Assembly: GCA_038501195.1 (NCBI GenBank)
Contig: JBBPUQ010000002.1
Span: 744,001-808,000 of the forward strand
Length of the DNA: 64,000 nucleotides
Direction of reading: 5' to 3'
Origin: Nemania diffusa
Lineage: Eukaryota; Ascomycota; Sordariomycetes; Xylariales; Xylariaceae
Each line of letters begins with the position of its first letter. Positions within the stretch are counted from its first letter, which is position 1. Position numbers and translations under genes: made by a program. The notes beneath the pieces are model-generated. The model searched no databases and was not told the DNA's origin. It was given only the letters and a program-made list of their open reading frames with translations. Shown piece by piece: positions 1-13,320 of the stretch.

Positions 1-245
1 CACCTCCCTCAGTCAACCCCTCCCCCAACGTCTAAGCGGTCTACTCTCTCTGCCACCACCGTCATACAATCTGCCCAACGAGACGACGGCGCAGGCTCTT
101 GCCTTGCAGTCCTGATCCCTCCATCAGATTCTCACCTCCAATCTCCCAGCTCCCTCTTACCCAGAACACTTATAACTACATTACCTACCTCCCACCCAAC
201 AAGCGAAGAACAAGGAAGAAGCTAACCCGATGTCCCCTCGCCCAG
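1..245 (+). other. Intron and/or leader of the capping protein gene
   Basis: This stretch is pyrimidine-rich and has no ATG before position 230. The ATG at 230 opens a 21-codon frame that differs from the capping protein frame. The branch-point-like CTAAC at 222-226 and the CAG at 243-245 mark the 3' end of an intron whose donor is not identifiable within the window. Confidence 0.6.
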
Positions 246-1179
246 CGACCTCCTCCGCCGCCTCAACCCAAAGCACACCTCCGCGCACCTGAACGCACTA
301 ATCGCCCTCGCGCCAGACCTAACCGAGGACCTGCTGTCGTCAGTGGACCAGCCGCTGGCGGTGCGGCGCTGCCGGCAGTCGGGGCGGGACTACCTGCTGT
401 GCGACTACAACCGCGACGGCGACAGCTACCGGTCGCCGTGGAGCAACGAGTTCGACCCGCCCCTCTTGCAGGATCCCACTCCCTCCTCTTCCTCTTCTGG
501 CGGGGGTGGCGATGGGGAGGATGGTGGGGCACCGGCGGCGGCGGGCCTGCCGAGCGAAAAGGTCCGCAGGATGGAGATCAGGGCGAACGAGGCGTTTGAT
601 GTCTACAGGGAGCTCTATTATGAGGGGGGGGTCAGCAGTGTTTATTTCTGGAATTTGGACGATGGGTTTGCGGGGGTTGTGCTGTTGAAGAAAGGTGAGT
701 TGCGTCTGGTTTTCTGAGTCCGTCTTAAAGGAACAGCAGTACAGCAGCCATAAGACCTCTCCCACTAACCGCGGTCCGCAGTCGCCACACCCGGCAGCAG
801 CAGCAGCAGCGAGGGCACCTGGGACTCGATCCACGTCTTCGAGGCCATCGACCGCGCGCGCTTCACGCAGTACAACCTGACCTCGACCGTGATCCTGTCC
901 CTCTCGGCCGGCACCCCCTCGCTCGGCGACATGGACCTCTCGGGCAACATGACGCGGCAGATCGAGATCGAGCTGCCCGCCGAGAACGACGAGCAGCAGA
1001 TCGCCAACATCGGCAAGCTCGTCGAGGACATGGAGCTCAAGATGCGCAACCTGCTGCAGGAGGTGTACTTCGGCAAGGCCAAGGATGTCGTTGGGGACTT
1101 GAGGAGCGTGGGCGCGCTGAGCGAGACGGCGAGGGAGAGGGAGGCGCAGATGGATATTATGGCTAGTATGAGGCGATGA
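246..1179 (+). CDS. cap2: F-actin-capping protein subunit beta (5' partial)
   Basis: Beta subunit of the CapZ heterodimer, which caps barbed ends of actin filaments in cortical patches. Two exons are visible, 246-694 and 782-1179; the intron at 695-781 has a GTGAGT donor and a CACTAACC branch site. The 281 readable residues contain the family hallmarks: [62 protein letters not shown] and [14 protein letters not shown]. An acceptor CAG at 243-245 follows a CTAAC at 222-226, and an in-frame TAA lies at 223-225, so the first coding exon (about 10 residues by comparison with the family) is upstream; no usable ATG exists in 1-230, so it lies left of the window. A fungal insertion of Gly/Ser/Ala-rich sequence follows DPPLLQDP, and a CAG/AGC run encodes five serines just after the intron. 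Identity is certain; the start is not seen. Confidence 0.95.
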
Positions 1180-2638
1180 GGGGGGTTGTGAGGGGAGGAC
1201 GAGTCGGCGGGATAGGGGACGCTCATGAAGGGTAATGAGGTGCTATGAGGGCTATGGAGTGATGAGGAATATACATGATAAGACATGAAAAGACAAGACG
1301 TGGCACAGCGTAGCAAGGCGCGTTCCGTCTTGTAGGGGAGAAAAACTACACTACACTGCCTACCCATCCACCCACCTACCTACTAGAGCAGCAGGCGTTC
1401 AGATACAGGTCGCGTGCTGCATGTTGGTCTTTTGGGCATACATGCGAGAATTGATATATGTACGTCGAAGATGGAAATCGCAATCATATGCAAGCCTACC
1501 TCTACCTCTGATGTCAAGCGGTCTTTGAAACTACTGCATAAACTTTTGGATGCTTGGGCTTGCTACTTATGCCGTATTTCGCCTTTGCTATGTGGTGGTA
1601 TTGTAGCGTGAGATAGTGAGGCATATTAGTATTAGCTGTATGTGACAGTACTATTCTGAGGAGATAGATTACGGAGTGGGTTGCTATGCGGTAAGCTACC
1701 TGGAGAAGGAGAGTTATTTACTTGATGGATTTTTCATGCTTTCTGTTGATATGCTATCTTGTCTCGTTTCTTGCCTTCGTCTATCTATCGTGTTCTTGTT
1801 CTTTGAGGTAGCTTGAGCGCTTCGGGGGCAGATGGTTGATAGAAAGACAGGTATATCGGCCAGTTATTTGAGTCGGTTGCAAAAAGCATAGGCCTTGACA
1901 TGACTACTACTGTTGCTGTACTCAGAGACTATCATGCGTAGCCTTGGCCCTGTGATGTACGGTTGAGTTCGGACGCAGTTGAGAGGAGCGGTGTCCTGAG
2001 TGATGTCTATCGGAGTGTTTGGGAGAATTTCCAAAGCCGTGTCTATAGTGATATCCTGTGCATTCCATCTCCCCTTCCACGACAGAAACGTCGTTTGAAT
2101 ATCTCCAACGCCTTGGCGTATTCATGCTTACTACCGAAGTGAGATGAAAATAGCTACTCTACTTTATCCTACTCTGCCTACATCACCATGCCATATTCAC
2201 CCCCAAGGCCCGAGGAGATAGCCAAATCCAAATATCCAGCCCGGGAAATGCCGTCCAAGCCCCTATGCTGTCCCAGGGTAATCATGTCGTGCTCTCTACC
2301 TAAGCTGTAGGGAGTGAATGCCTGATGTCATCTACCCAGTCGCGTTTCTCATTAACTGCTCTAAGCAACAGTTGGGCGGTGGGCTCGTAATACCTCTGAT
2401 ATTTTGTTTGCTGGATAAGGTAATGTTCCATCGGTCTCGAAAGCAGGTGCGTCTATTTAAGTAACTCATGTACATACAAATTGATCCTTCCTGTCTCTTG
2501 GCTCGGCCTGTCGTATTTACGAGCTCGGTTGTAGATCAATTGCCGTAGGCTGGCACACATACACTTTTGCATACATACGCTAAGGGAAGTAAGTGTGGGA
2601 GCTGAGTGTAGCCTTGTTTTTCGTTGCTCCTCGCTTGG

Positions 2639-2656
2639 TCGGTAGGTAGGTAGGTA
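2639..2656. repeat. (GGTA)n microsatellite
   Basis: Four consecutive GGTA units. It is the longest pure example in this part of the window of the TAGG/CCTA motif scattered through all intergenic regions. Confidence 0.85.
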
Positions 2657-4426
2657 ATTGACTTGTAAGCGACTTGCATGCATGCAGGTGGATGTGCTGT
2701 ATGTATGTCTTATTTCTCTCGTCTCTGCATGCCCAGGTTGGTAAATGAGATATCTATTCATGGCTTATCATAAGATTCGGCATCTTCATTGGTAGACCCG
2801 AGTTGGGAGATATTTGAGAACTGAATTGAAGAACTCTAAAAAAAGAGGGGAGGGGAGATTATAGTGACTCAAACATTGGGTGAAACTTATCGTCTTATTC
2901 TGTATAGTGTGGTGTAACTTATATAGCGTCGTTAGAGACGATGCAGGACTTCCCTACCGTGCTGTATGACCGCATGTGCTAAGCACGTAAGTAGGTAGGT
3001 ATAAGGGGGTTTATCTGACGGAGTATAACACTCTTATATCCAGTGCCGCATTCACCTACACTTCTCATTCGGCTTATATGTCGTGCGCTTCGTACGATTG
3101 CCGCGATGTCGTCAGACGAAGGAGGTAGACGGCTGCATATAAGCTTTTTCTCGCCTAAATTACCACATGAGGGCATTCTCGCCGACGACCTACAGAAGAA
3201 ACCTCACCGACCACGTGAAAGCGGAAGCAATTCGAAAACGTGTCCTATGCGCGTGCGGCCCAAATCTCATCCGCATATCTGTCCGTATCACATGCGCGCG
3301 CGCGCGGGCCTACCTGTACTTACGTAGGTAGGATCTACATATACACAGTAGTTAGGTAGTATGCCTAGGTAGCGGTGATAGGGTGGTTGTGGTGATGGTG
3401 GAGGTTCAAAACTGTCTGTTGGCTGCCCAGGCATTCCGGACCCGGGACGTCGGCGTTTCTTCCCTTTATTCATCCATACTACCTAATTACTCATATGCAA
3501 GGGGGCGTGACTTTAGGCCGCGCTCTGCGGGTCGGATGGTAGGCTGTCGACTTACATACCAACAACTACAAGACATACAATCCCACCCATCTGCGTGTGA
3601 GGCTACGCCAGACTAGGCACGTATCATTTACCTAATACCGCCCGTTTTCTTTTAATTATTTTAATCGGCGGGAGATCAACATGTCAGACTTGCGCCATCT
3701 TTGTTCAGGGAACCACGGAACTGTCAGATGCACTATGCGTACTTAGACAGCTAATACTACCCAATGCTAGGACCGACTAGACAGATTTGTGTGTTTCCTT
3801 GATTGTTTCACAGTAGTTGGGTTGGAGCATTTTTTCTAAACATGTTATAGAGATTGGAGATTACAATTAGTTGTCCAAGAAACTCTATTATCATAAGCAC
3901 TACACTACATATCCAATTATTCTGCCTCGTTTGGACTTTCGTATTTCGTATGACGGGTAATAGGTGTATGTATGTATGGGATTTCGGCAGACTCGGTGTG
4001 TAATATCGCCCTCGTCTAGGTACCTACCGTACACTCAGGCGCTTGATCTGTAGTAATACCCAACCCGAGATGAGATGAGTGTGAGAAGGGCGACTTGACC
4101 GCTAGCCTGCTGCTGGTGGGTAACCCGGATGGATGACGAGTCCGACAGTCTGGGTATAGGCAGTGTAGCAGTAGAATGAAGATACCGCGTAGAATGCATA
4201 CCAACATGACACCCAGCTGTGTAACTCGACTTACACGCAAGGCAGGCCGCGAGGCAAGGCGTCCGGCGTCCCGTCAGGCGGACCGCGGGAACGCATCCGG
4301 TCGGCCCAACCAACAAACCTTGATGCTGGCTGGATGGCTGACAGGATATGTTAGGATGGGATTCCTTGTCCTGTGAGATACTGCGCAGGCAGACTACACT
4401 CCATCTATGAGTATATGCCGTAAAGT

Positions 4427-4444
4427 GCGTGTGTGTGTGTGTAT
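4427..4444. repeat. (GT)n microsatellite
   Basis: A run of GT dinucleotides interrupted once near its start (GTGCGTGTGTGTGTGTGT), in noncoding DNA. Confidence 0.8.
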
Positions 4445-6604
4445 GTAATGTATGATGTGCTGTAACTTGCGCGCAACACATGTCAAACCCGTCCATTGTC
4501 AAACGCGCCGAAGACCGCCCGACCGGGCTCGAAACGAAGCTAAGCAGGTTAAATTTAATCAAATTTACCTAACGCACCCAACGACATGTAGCCGGCTGTT
4601 TACGGTACCCGTACTTAGCAGTTTGTGGGAGGCCTTGCATACCGCTCCATTCGGTGCCCATCCCAATCCCCTTGCTGAAACAGCTGCGCGGGTTCGGTCT
4701 GAGCAAATAATGTCGGGATGCACGGTGATGCGTATGTACGTGTATGATTTATGTAGATATAGTACATACTGCTCACTACTTATTTCTGGGTGATGTTGTG
4801 CGCATTGGCTAGCGAGTGGCTGATCTGCTCAAGCGTAGTTTTTTTCACTTACACAAACAACTCCACTACCTAGCCCATGTAGGTAAGCCTGCTAAGGCGA
4901 GATGAAGAAGAGCGCCATCGGATCCGTTTGGTATTTGCTCTTGCCGGCCGAGATTTGAGGGGAAACGAGGCTGCGGCTACGGCTCGGGATAATTAGGTTG
5001 GTTGATTACCAGGTTCCTTAGGTAAGATGAGTAGCGAAGTGAAGCCGTACCCACTGTAGGTGAGTTGATGTTGGGAGCCTCAACAAAGTGGTTCTTTTCA
5101 TTTGACTGGTTGTGTGGGTCGATAGGCTGGTGTTAGGCGGTACAGGTACCTACTGAGGCTGTTATTGATTTTTATATTTTTACATATATAGTATATTGTA
5201 TTCGTCCTGTAAGAGGAAAGGTTTGTTGCAAACAGCGAAAATAAAAACTAGGAAAAGCCATGTCAAGACCTAAACGGGCAATATGCCCGTTTCCCGTCAA
5301 GTTAGCAGCTTGAGGGCGCAGGGCGCAGGAACTAGGAATTTTGCATCTGGAGAAGACAGCGGACAGGGAAAGGACAGGGATAATGCCAATACAATAATTT
5401 GGAGGTCCAAGGTGGATCCGCTCCTGCTGCATGGAAGTTTTCTAGAAGCTTTCCGAATACGGATAGCTAGTCAGATCTGGTGTCGGTCCAACAGTGTGTC
5501 TCTGGGCAAGTTTGATTGCTATCTGGAGTTTAGTGCAGTTTAGTATGTTAATTGGTCACGCTTTTGGGAACACGAGCCAGACAACCGAAACTAGACCAGT
5601 GAGACAAGGACGAATCAGAAAATAAATGTTAGTCATTTGGATCCGTTGTCTCGCTCTCATCTCTTCATCTCCATACGCCAGTAATACAGGAAGAGCCGAA
5701 GAGAGATTAAGGTAAAAAATTTGAGCGGTCATTCTCCTGCAACCGAATCCCTTAACTACCTAGCTTGGCTTCGGATGGATTGTACATACGTACATTACTT
5801 CTGCATACCGGTTAGTACACACACATGCGCATAGGGGGGGTATCATCAACGGTGACGAGGATGGATAAGGGTGTTCAGCGCGTGGACGAGAATTTTCACG
5901 TCACGATGGACGTATGATTATCAATACTAATAATAATGGTAAATAGTAATGACAATACCCGGGAGCGACATCCTCTAGCATATCGATAGGGCTTGGCCAC
6001 ACGTGCCCATATCACCGTACCATCGGCGATATATTGCGCTGCATCGCGGCGTGCACCTGGCATCTCGGGATTCTGCCAATGCAACCTCTTCCAAGGTTAT
6101 CATATGGACGATAGGACAACGATTTGCATTGTACATATTGTGATGAACCTTGGGGGGGTTCGTATGCAGACATGGTTTGACAACCTCTTCGCACTTGTGT
6201 ACGCATATCGTGCAAGGCAATACCTAGCTAGTTAGTAAGCCACAGGAGCGGTAATGTTACTGGTTTGATAACAAGTCCTTGGAGATGAGACGGGTTGCCT
6301 GTCGGTAATGACGATGATGACGCCGCCGCAGTGTATGTAGCCGCTATCGGATGCCTGGTGCTGCAAGATCCGTGAGGGAGAATACCTCATTGCACGCGGA
6401 CCGCTGCAGCTGCAGGCCTGCCTGGCGCTGGCTCTGGCTCTGGCTGGTCGAGACGAAAGGGTCTGGCCACTTGGGCTTGGGGCTGCCGGCATTGTCAGGA
6501 ACGCCTTCTCAACCCGGTCGAGAACGATGACGAGGCTGGATTGGGCACTTTACATGCCTCCTCCATCCCAGGATATTGACGATTTGATTGACTGGCTGAT
6601 GGGT

Positions 6605-6634
6605 GGTGTTGTGGTGTGGTGTGGTGTGGTGTGT
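6605..6634. repeat. (GTGTG/GTGGT)n microsatellite
   Basis: Imperfect pentanucleotide repeat of the type TGTGG repeated about five times on the plus strand, in noncoding DNA. Confidence 0.75.
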
Positions 6635-7489
6635 ACCTACATTGCAGTATTTACGGCTTACACTTATGATCTAGAACACTTCCAGACATTGGCTTATTTA
6701 CATATACAACATACCTACACCACTACCTACATCTGTATACGCATACTACCTCGACTACTACCTACCCACAGTGTTATCAAGAAATGGCTTTTACGCCTTC
6801 TTTTGCTTTCAATTATTGCTCGGGCTAATTCAATTATCCTGCCATGGTGCGGCGATCTGCCGTGGCTATAATCTCCCGCCAAAATAAAATATTTAAATAA
6901 AAAGGCTTAGCACACGGCACAGTTACCTTCCCACACTAAACGTGATGGAGCTTGTGATGATGGAAGGGCGATCCCTGCAGCGGGCGGTTGGTTCCTTGGA
7001 TGTGTGTCTGAGGGACACTGGATACAGGGAACCAGGATTGTGATGCTGCAGCAGAAGGCAAAGGGGGCCACATATCCTTGCGCAGGGATCGTTGATCTCT
7101 ATTGTTCCAGAAAACTTCTATCGGGGTCCGATATTCTGTGTTGCGTGCTTGTTGCGCGTAATTGATTGACCCCATCCAGACAAGACAAATAGTCTATAAT
7201 CCTGCTTAATATGACTACCCTACATCAAAGTACTGTAGGCAGTCAGATAAACTCCGGTAGAATCCTACGAAAAAGATACCTACATCTAGGTATGCCAACC
7301 TCACTAATAAGAAATTATAGTCTCCAAGACTACTTACATACCTAGCATCTCGAAAAGAACTAGTTACTAGATACCTAGCGAAGGACATTACCGAAGACCG
7401 CAGATATAACTAAGGCTAGACTAAGTAGGTTAACTAACGACCTGCTTACCTACCTCGGGTCTGATGAATAATCCTAAAATATGTCATGC

Positions 7490-7516
7490 ATTCAAGATTC
7501 AAGATTCAAGATTTAA
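7490..7516. repeat. ATTCAAG tandem heptamer
   Basis: Three full copies of ATTCAAG plus one copy degraded to ATTTAAG, in noncoding DNA. Confidence 0.8.
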
Positions 7517-9849
7517 GACTAAGTTCATAACAATTTAAGACTTTCTTTAATTAGGTAAGTAAAAAGATGTCGATGCTAATATCCTTGACTGTTTGGATAT
7601 TACTTAGTACACGCTGGCTCCACAATGCACTTCAGATCAACTCACTCATGTCAGACTAAGTACAGAATAGACGGGGTTCCAAACAGCGATCCATACATAC
7701 ATACGTGCGTATCTCGTGACTTTAACCTACTCATGTGTACACTACCGTACGTATGGCCCATGGGTATGTCTATAACACCCTGGTTATGTCGGCGCTATTC
7801 TCACACACACGCTCGCCTGATTATGTTTTGTGTAGCATGCAGTGCGCAGTTAGAGAGATGGTAGGTAGGCCAGGACTCTAGGTAGAGTAGCACTCGAGAG
7901 TAAGTACGGTACGCAGTATTACGCATACCATGTCAATTCAAGTTAGGTATTATCTATACATATGACATATGCAGGCGTGGACTGTATGTAGATAATCCAA
8001 AGCTACGCTGAGGAGGGAAATATCATTTGTTGTCCTTCCGCAAGGCCGCAGATACGGTCTTGTTTTTAATATGTACGATTACAGTACCTACCGCATCTAG
8101 CATGCTAAACTTGTATCCAATACTCTCTCTGTTATATAAGCGCGGAGCGAGTGTCTCCACCTTCCCCTGAAAGCCTGAAAGGGATGCATGTTCATCTTCA
8201 ACTATGTTACAGTTACAGTCGCGCAAGACGAGATGCTATACCTGGTGTACACTACCTGCAAGTAAGTACTGAGTAGAGTATCTGCTTATGTATGTACATA
8301 CTCATCTATGTATTACCACCCTACCACCACCCACGCCACCCATGTGCACCGCTCATGAACGCAGATAGAAAGAGGAGGAGAGAAAAGAAACGAGACGCAA
8401 AAGAAATAATAAAAAATAACACTAGTTAGTTGAAGAGTAATAGTTAAATAGATACGTCGAATTATCTAACCGGTGATCGTATTTGGTATTTTTATTATTA
8501 CTACTGTATGGGGTTAATACGGAATGCACTAAACGAACTAGGTAGGTATTCCCTCCAAAAGGTATCAAGACAGAGCTACAGCTATCTAAAACGTTACCTA
8601 CGGGAAGAACCAGACTAACTAAAGTTGGAATTCCCAAGCTCTCCAGCTCTCCAGTCTTTGGCTTTCCACCACATCATTGTTCTCCTCCCTAGATAGTACG
8701 GACGACGCAACTTCTCAGTCCTGCACACTACCTAACCTACCTGCCTACATGTAGCTTCTAATAATAATAATGTGCATATGGGCAGTGTACCTAGCATACC
8801 CAGCCATACCTACATAACGTACCTACCTAACCTAGTAAATACCTAGCAAATACCTAGCCAATGTAGTGTCGGCTAGATTAACCTGGTGCTTATTTCCCCG
8901 CTAATCCCCTTTCTATTGTCCTTACCGGATACTGGCAACCTCTCGTCGTTCGCCTTCTCTTTTCCTCTTTGCTCTTTACTCTTTAGGGCCAAGTGTCTCT
9001 GACCATCTCCTCTCTCGCATCTTTCCCCCTCATCGTTAGACTGGTTCATGTTCCTAGCCCTCTGCTGACTGGCAGCACATTTTATAATATTCGATCGACG
9101 CTTCAGACCACCCATCCAACCATCCCATAAACACCCATCATTCTACCATCGCACACGGCACGCAACATACAACATACAACACCTCGCTGTCGAGGTACAT
9201 CCATACGTACGGACGGACCAGTGTGTAATCTCATATTGAAATATTTTCACCAGCCCACGCTGCAGGCAGACCAGCCAAGAAATCCTTCCCGTGCCGCCTT
9301 CTTGCCTCGCCAGTAGTCTATCTAGTAGCCTATCTGTCTTACGCATAGACTCACCCATTGGTATTAGGATTCGGTATTATACATACCTTACTTAGTACTT
9401 ATACTAGCTGTCGGTATCAATACGGTATAACAATTCACTTCACACGACAGATACACAGTCCTCCACAGCCCTCGACACCTGTGGCCGACTGCGCTCTTCT
9501 CTCTTGCTTGATTTGACGTAGGATTCATCCACACACCAACATAGCGAAATGAGCCAATATTAGCCTCGTATTGCCGACAATTTCTCTTGAAAACAAATAA
9601 ACCCATATTCTCTACATCAGCCACCTACCCACTGCCATATTTTAGGGTGTCGATTTTTCCTTCGCCCTTCAATATTCATAACCGCGCACGCCGACTACTA
9701 GGTTGGACCCTTCGACTTCCATCGTTTGACTCACTAGATCTTCATTGGGAGCATTTCCGCCCTTGACCGTCTCATTCTCGGGCTCTGTGTTTCACTGCAC
9801 CGCACTCTCAGTTCAACCACTCAGTCGCAACGCCCTCGTCGTTTTCACG

Positions 9850-11146
9850 ATGGCCTCCGAAAAGCCGTCAGTGCTTATAATCGGCGGTCTGGGGTATATT
9901 GGACGGTTCCTGGCCAAGTATATTCATGACAGCGATCTAGCATCTGAGTTGCGACTGGTTGACAAGGTTCTACCCCAACTGGCATGGCTCGCCCCCGAAT
10001 TTGAGGGCGCATGCTCAGCGGCGAATTTCATGCAAGCGGACGCCAGTAAAGAGCGTAAGTCACACTCTAGAATTCCCGACTTTCTAGCGCGACAGTATTA
10101 CCTCGCTTATGGTCTTTTACTAATGATCTTGGGGCATTTGCGCAGAAGCCCTAGCCCGCATATTCGACAGGGCCGACGGTAAAAAATGGGACTATGTATT
10201 TAACTGCGGCGGCGAGACGAGGTATTCTCAAGAGGATGAGGTCTACAAAGTCCGGTCTTTAGGTTTGTCGCTAGCTGTTGGTGCCGAGGCTGCCAAACGG
10301 GGCGTCAAGTGTTTCGTGGAGCTAAGCACGGGTATGGTGTACAAGCCGAATTCGTCACCCAGTAAAGAGGGCGACAAGCTAAAGCCGTGGAGCAAGATTG
10401 CTACCTACAAAGCACAAGCTGAGGAAGAATTGTCCAAGATCGAAGGGTAAGTCCTGACTCGAAGAGCCGTCTAGTTGGAGAATGGTGGGCGGACTAGCTG
10501 ACCGATGCCCCAATCACACAGGCTTAACCTTATTATTGTGCGGCTCCCCCACGTCTACGGCCCGTATGCGTCGCAGTGGGTTGCAACCGCACTCTGCTTG
10601 GCGCGCGTGTACCAGTCTCTCGACGAAGAGATGAAGTGGTTGTGGACAAAGGATTTACGCACGAACACGGCTCACATCGACGACGTCACACGTGCACTAT
10701 GGGCTGTCGCCTCGTGGTACGATGCTGGCAAGGCTAACTGGGACTCGAAGTCTATGGGGAATATTCCGACATTTAATGTGGTCGACAAGGGCGTCACGAC
10801 ACAAGGCACGATAGCGGGCATCATCGGCGAAGTATTTGGCATCAAGTGGGAATTCCAGGGCCAGCTCTTGAGTAACTTTGCGCGCCTCAACATGGACAGT
10901 GTGGTAGACGATGTCAACGACGACGTGCTCGGACCTTGGGCGGATCTTCTTAGCGATGCGGGGATTACGAGACCGGGCCCGTTGACTCCCTTTATGGAAA
11001 AGGAGCTCCTGAAGGACACAGATCTCAGCATGGACGGTAGCCGATTGCAGACGGTTGTCGGCTTTGAGTACAAGAAGCCTGTTATCACCAAGGAACTTGT
11101 CTTGGACGTCATCGAGAGCTACAAGAAGATGAAGTGGTGGCCGTAA
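9850..11146 (+). CDS. NAD-dependent epimerase/dehydratase family protein
   Basis: Predicted NAD(P)-binding protein of the extended short-chain dehydrogenase/epimerase type, 376 residues. Exons: 9850-10054, 10146-10446 and 10522-11146, with GTAAGT donors and CAG acceptors; phases 1 and 2 join cleanly. ATG 9850 begins a compact protein whose residues 12-18 form the Rossmann motif GGLGYIG, with Asp38 after the second beta strand (LRLVDK). Later landmarks are YVFNCGGET (dinucleotide-side strand), ELSTGMVYKP, and IVRLPHVYGPYASQW, typical of nucleotide-sugar epimerase relatives. In the usual YxxxK position the sequence reads IATYKAQAE: the Lys is present but the residue four before it is Ile, not Tyr, so catalysis may differ or be lost. 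Substrate cannot be named. It stands alone, with long noncoding DNA on both sides. Confidence 0.88.
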
Positions 11147-13320
11147 CTGGGGGAATGTGGACTTCTGGTACCGGATTAACGATTCTACTCTTTACTGCGG
11201 CGACTTAAGCATCTTTACGGGGGGTAATGACACCCTTGGCGGGTTGCGACGAAATATATCTCAACAAACGACTCGATGACTGACGGCCCACGGTTCCGCA
11301 TCAGATAGACTATGGCGGCTCTTTTCTCTTTTCCTTTTTTCTGTTTCTTGTTTCCTCTGCACCTGCCACGTTCTGTCTTAAAATCGGGGTTTTGTGCAGA
11401 AAACGGCGATAGTGTATGAATAGGATATCCTTTCTTTTTTTGCGCCTCCGAGACAACAACCACCACACATACACGCATCCACGCATCCTCTTTTTTTTTC
11501 CCGCAAAGCCTAGCCCTGGCGTTACCAAAGGGGCGACCTCACACAGGTCCCCACCTAGACATAGGGGGTCTATATCTTCCTTTTTAATTAATGAGACAGT
11601 CTTCAAACTTCATGTTTTCGTGGCGTGTATGGAACTCGCCGGTTGTATCCTGAAGGCGTGGACTTAGCGAGGTTATGCTCTCGCGCGGACCCTTAAGCTG
11701 TTAGTGTATATGTGTGTTCTATTACTCTGGACGGACGGACGGACGGACGGAAATCCGGTCGAGCCGGGGCTGTATGTCGTAGAGTTGGTACCTCAGGTAA
11801 ACGACTAGGTATTTACTCATGGGTCCCTGCTTTTTGGCCCCCAAAGGCAGAGAAAATAAGTTTCTGTAACATCCATCTGTCACAAACTTGAGAAAGCTGT
11901 TCGGTTGGGCGTCCGGTGATGACTGCCTGCCAGTATCGGGATCGTTGTAGTTATTCCTTGTGTACCGTGGTATAAAGTATCCGTTTTTACTTACACCGTC
12001 CGTAAGTATCGTAGGAGTTTGTTGCTACCTGCTGGTAGATGAGCTGAGAGATGCGCTTGTTACCTGGTTCACAAACACTTGGCGTTACGCATGTAACATG
12101 GCGATCTCCACTATCTCGGCAGCTCGGTTTCTGGATAAATATTTAGTTATTTATGGTGGTATTTCAAGTGTCATGGTATAGGTAGGGCACTTTATCGATC
12201 TTGCAACCTTCATACCCCTTAAACCAACCCCCTATCCCGGGCATACTATCTAAAAATGACTGTTTGAGCACCATCTCCTTAGCGCTGCCTATCTACATAA
12301 GTATACGCGTAGCGCCTCAGCCTAGGCGTCGACTATATTTAGAATGGGTAGATAGCTCACCCCCGCATTTCTCGAGAATCACCACGTCAGAAACCCAGGT
12401 TCTCATACGCTATTCCAGGCAAGCTAGGTACCTACCACAGGCGCACTACCAACGCCCCGACTAAGACGTGAACCCCTCAATGCGTGTGACGACACAATAA
12501 CCAACCCCAACGGACAGGGGGGCGGGGAGGGACGGGGGCCGCGGGGGGACGATCTTCACAATACCTCGGCCGGCCGATAGCTCTGGGAACTTTCTCGGTA
12601 TCGGTGCGGATGCGAGGATAGGTGGGATAGACAGCTATCTACTATGCAGGTGCTAGGTATCTACGCATATATATCTACAGAATAGGTACCGGTCAAGTTT
12701 TTGGCTTGTGATTGCAGCATACCTACATTCAGGCAAGTATTTGTGAAGTATCTACTGTAGGTACGCACATGCATATTGACGTGCGTCTCGGTGTTTTCTT
12801 GTATTTTAAGGTTTCTATATCTACCCACCCATCAATCCACCTACCCACGGCCTTAAAAAGGGTATATATATTTATCTAGCATTGAGTTACGCTTTCCCGG
12901 GGAATATCATACAATTTCTTCTCCTGCTTCGTACAGTACCAATATCTAAGGCAGGTCTGACGTCTTCTGTAGCTGATTGCTTAGGTATATTGCTCGTTTG
13001 CAACACAAAACACAGACCTGCAATTTACTTATAGGTCTTGAGTTGTTTTTAGCAGCATTCCAGGCACCTATTAATCCTAAATCCCATCCACATTTCTCCT
13101 CCCCCCCACGTTACACCAAACTAGCTCCGGCTTTGAGACATACGACTACCTTTTTTTTCCCGCGCCTCGCCTCGTCTGATCTTGACCGAGCGTGTTTCAG
13201 TAACGTGTTCGTCTAAGGAACATCAATTACTTGCCTACCTCCTTATCGTGAGATCTATACTACACACCACATACAACAACATCTCATCTGAGACAACCAC
13301 GCACGTTCATTGATTTCACG
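11147..13320. other. Intergenic region, no gene seen
   Basis: About 2.2 kb between the epimerase-like gene and the lipocalin-like gene. It contains a short (GGAC)n run near 11731-11750, a very G-rich patch at about 12516-12550 and scattered CCTACC motifs, but no frame with recognisable protein motifs. The part after about 13080 is pyrimidine-rich and probably promoter or leader of the next gene. Confidence 0.6.
11731..11750. repeat. (GGAC)n microsatellite
   Basis: About five consecutive GGAC/ACGG units in noncoding DNA downstream of the epimerase-like gene. Confidence 0.8.

Larger units (their letters stand above)
1180..9849. other. Long intergenic region, no credible gene
   Basis: About 8.7 kb between the capping protein gene and the epimerase-like gene. 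All open frames are short, lack family motifs and do not join through plausible splice sites into anything recognisable. The DNA is rich in TACCTACC/TAGGTAGG tetranucleotide motifs and has several small simple repeats, listed separately. No tRNA-like A/B box pair, terminal inverted repeat or transposase motif was seen. The last several hundred bases (from about 8900) become pyrimidine-rich, as is common in fungal promoters and leaders. Confidence 0.6.
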
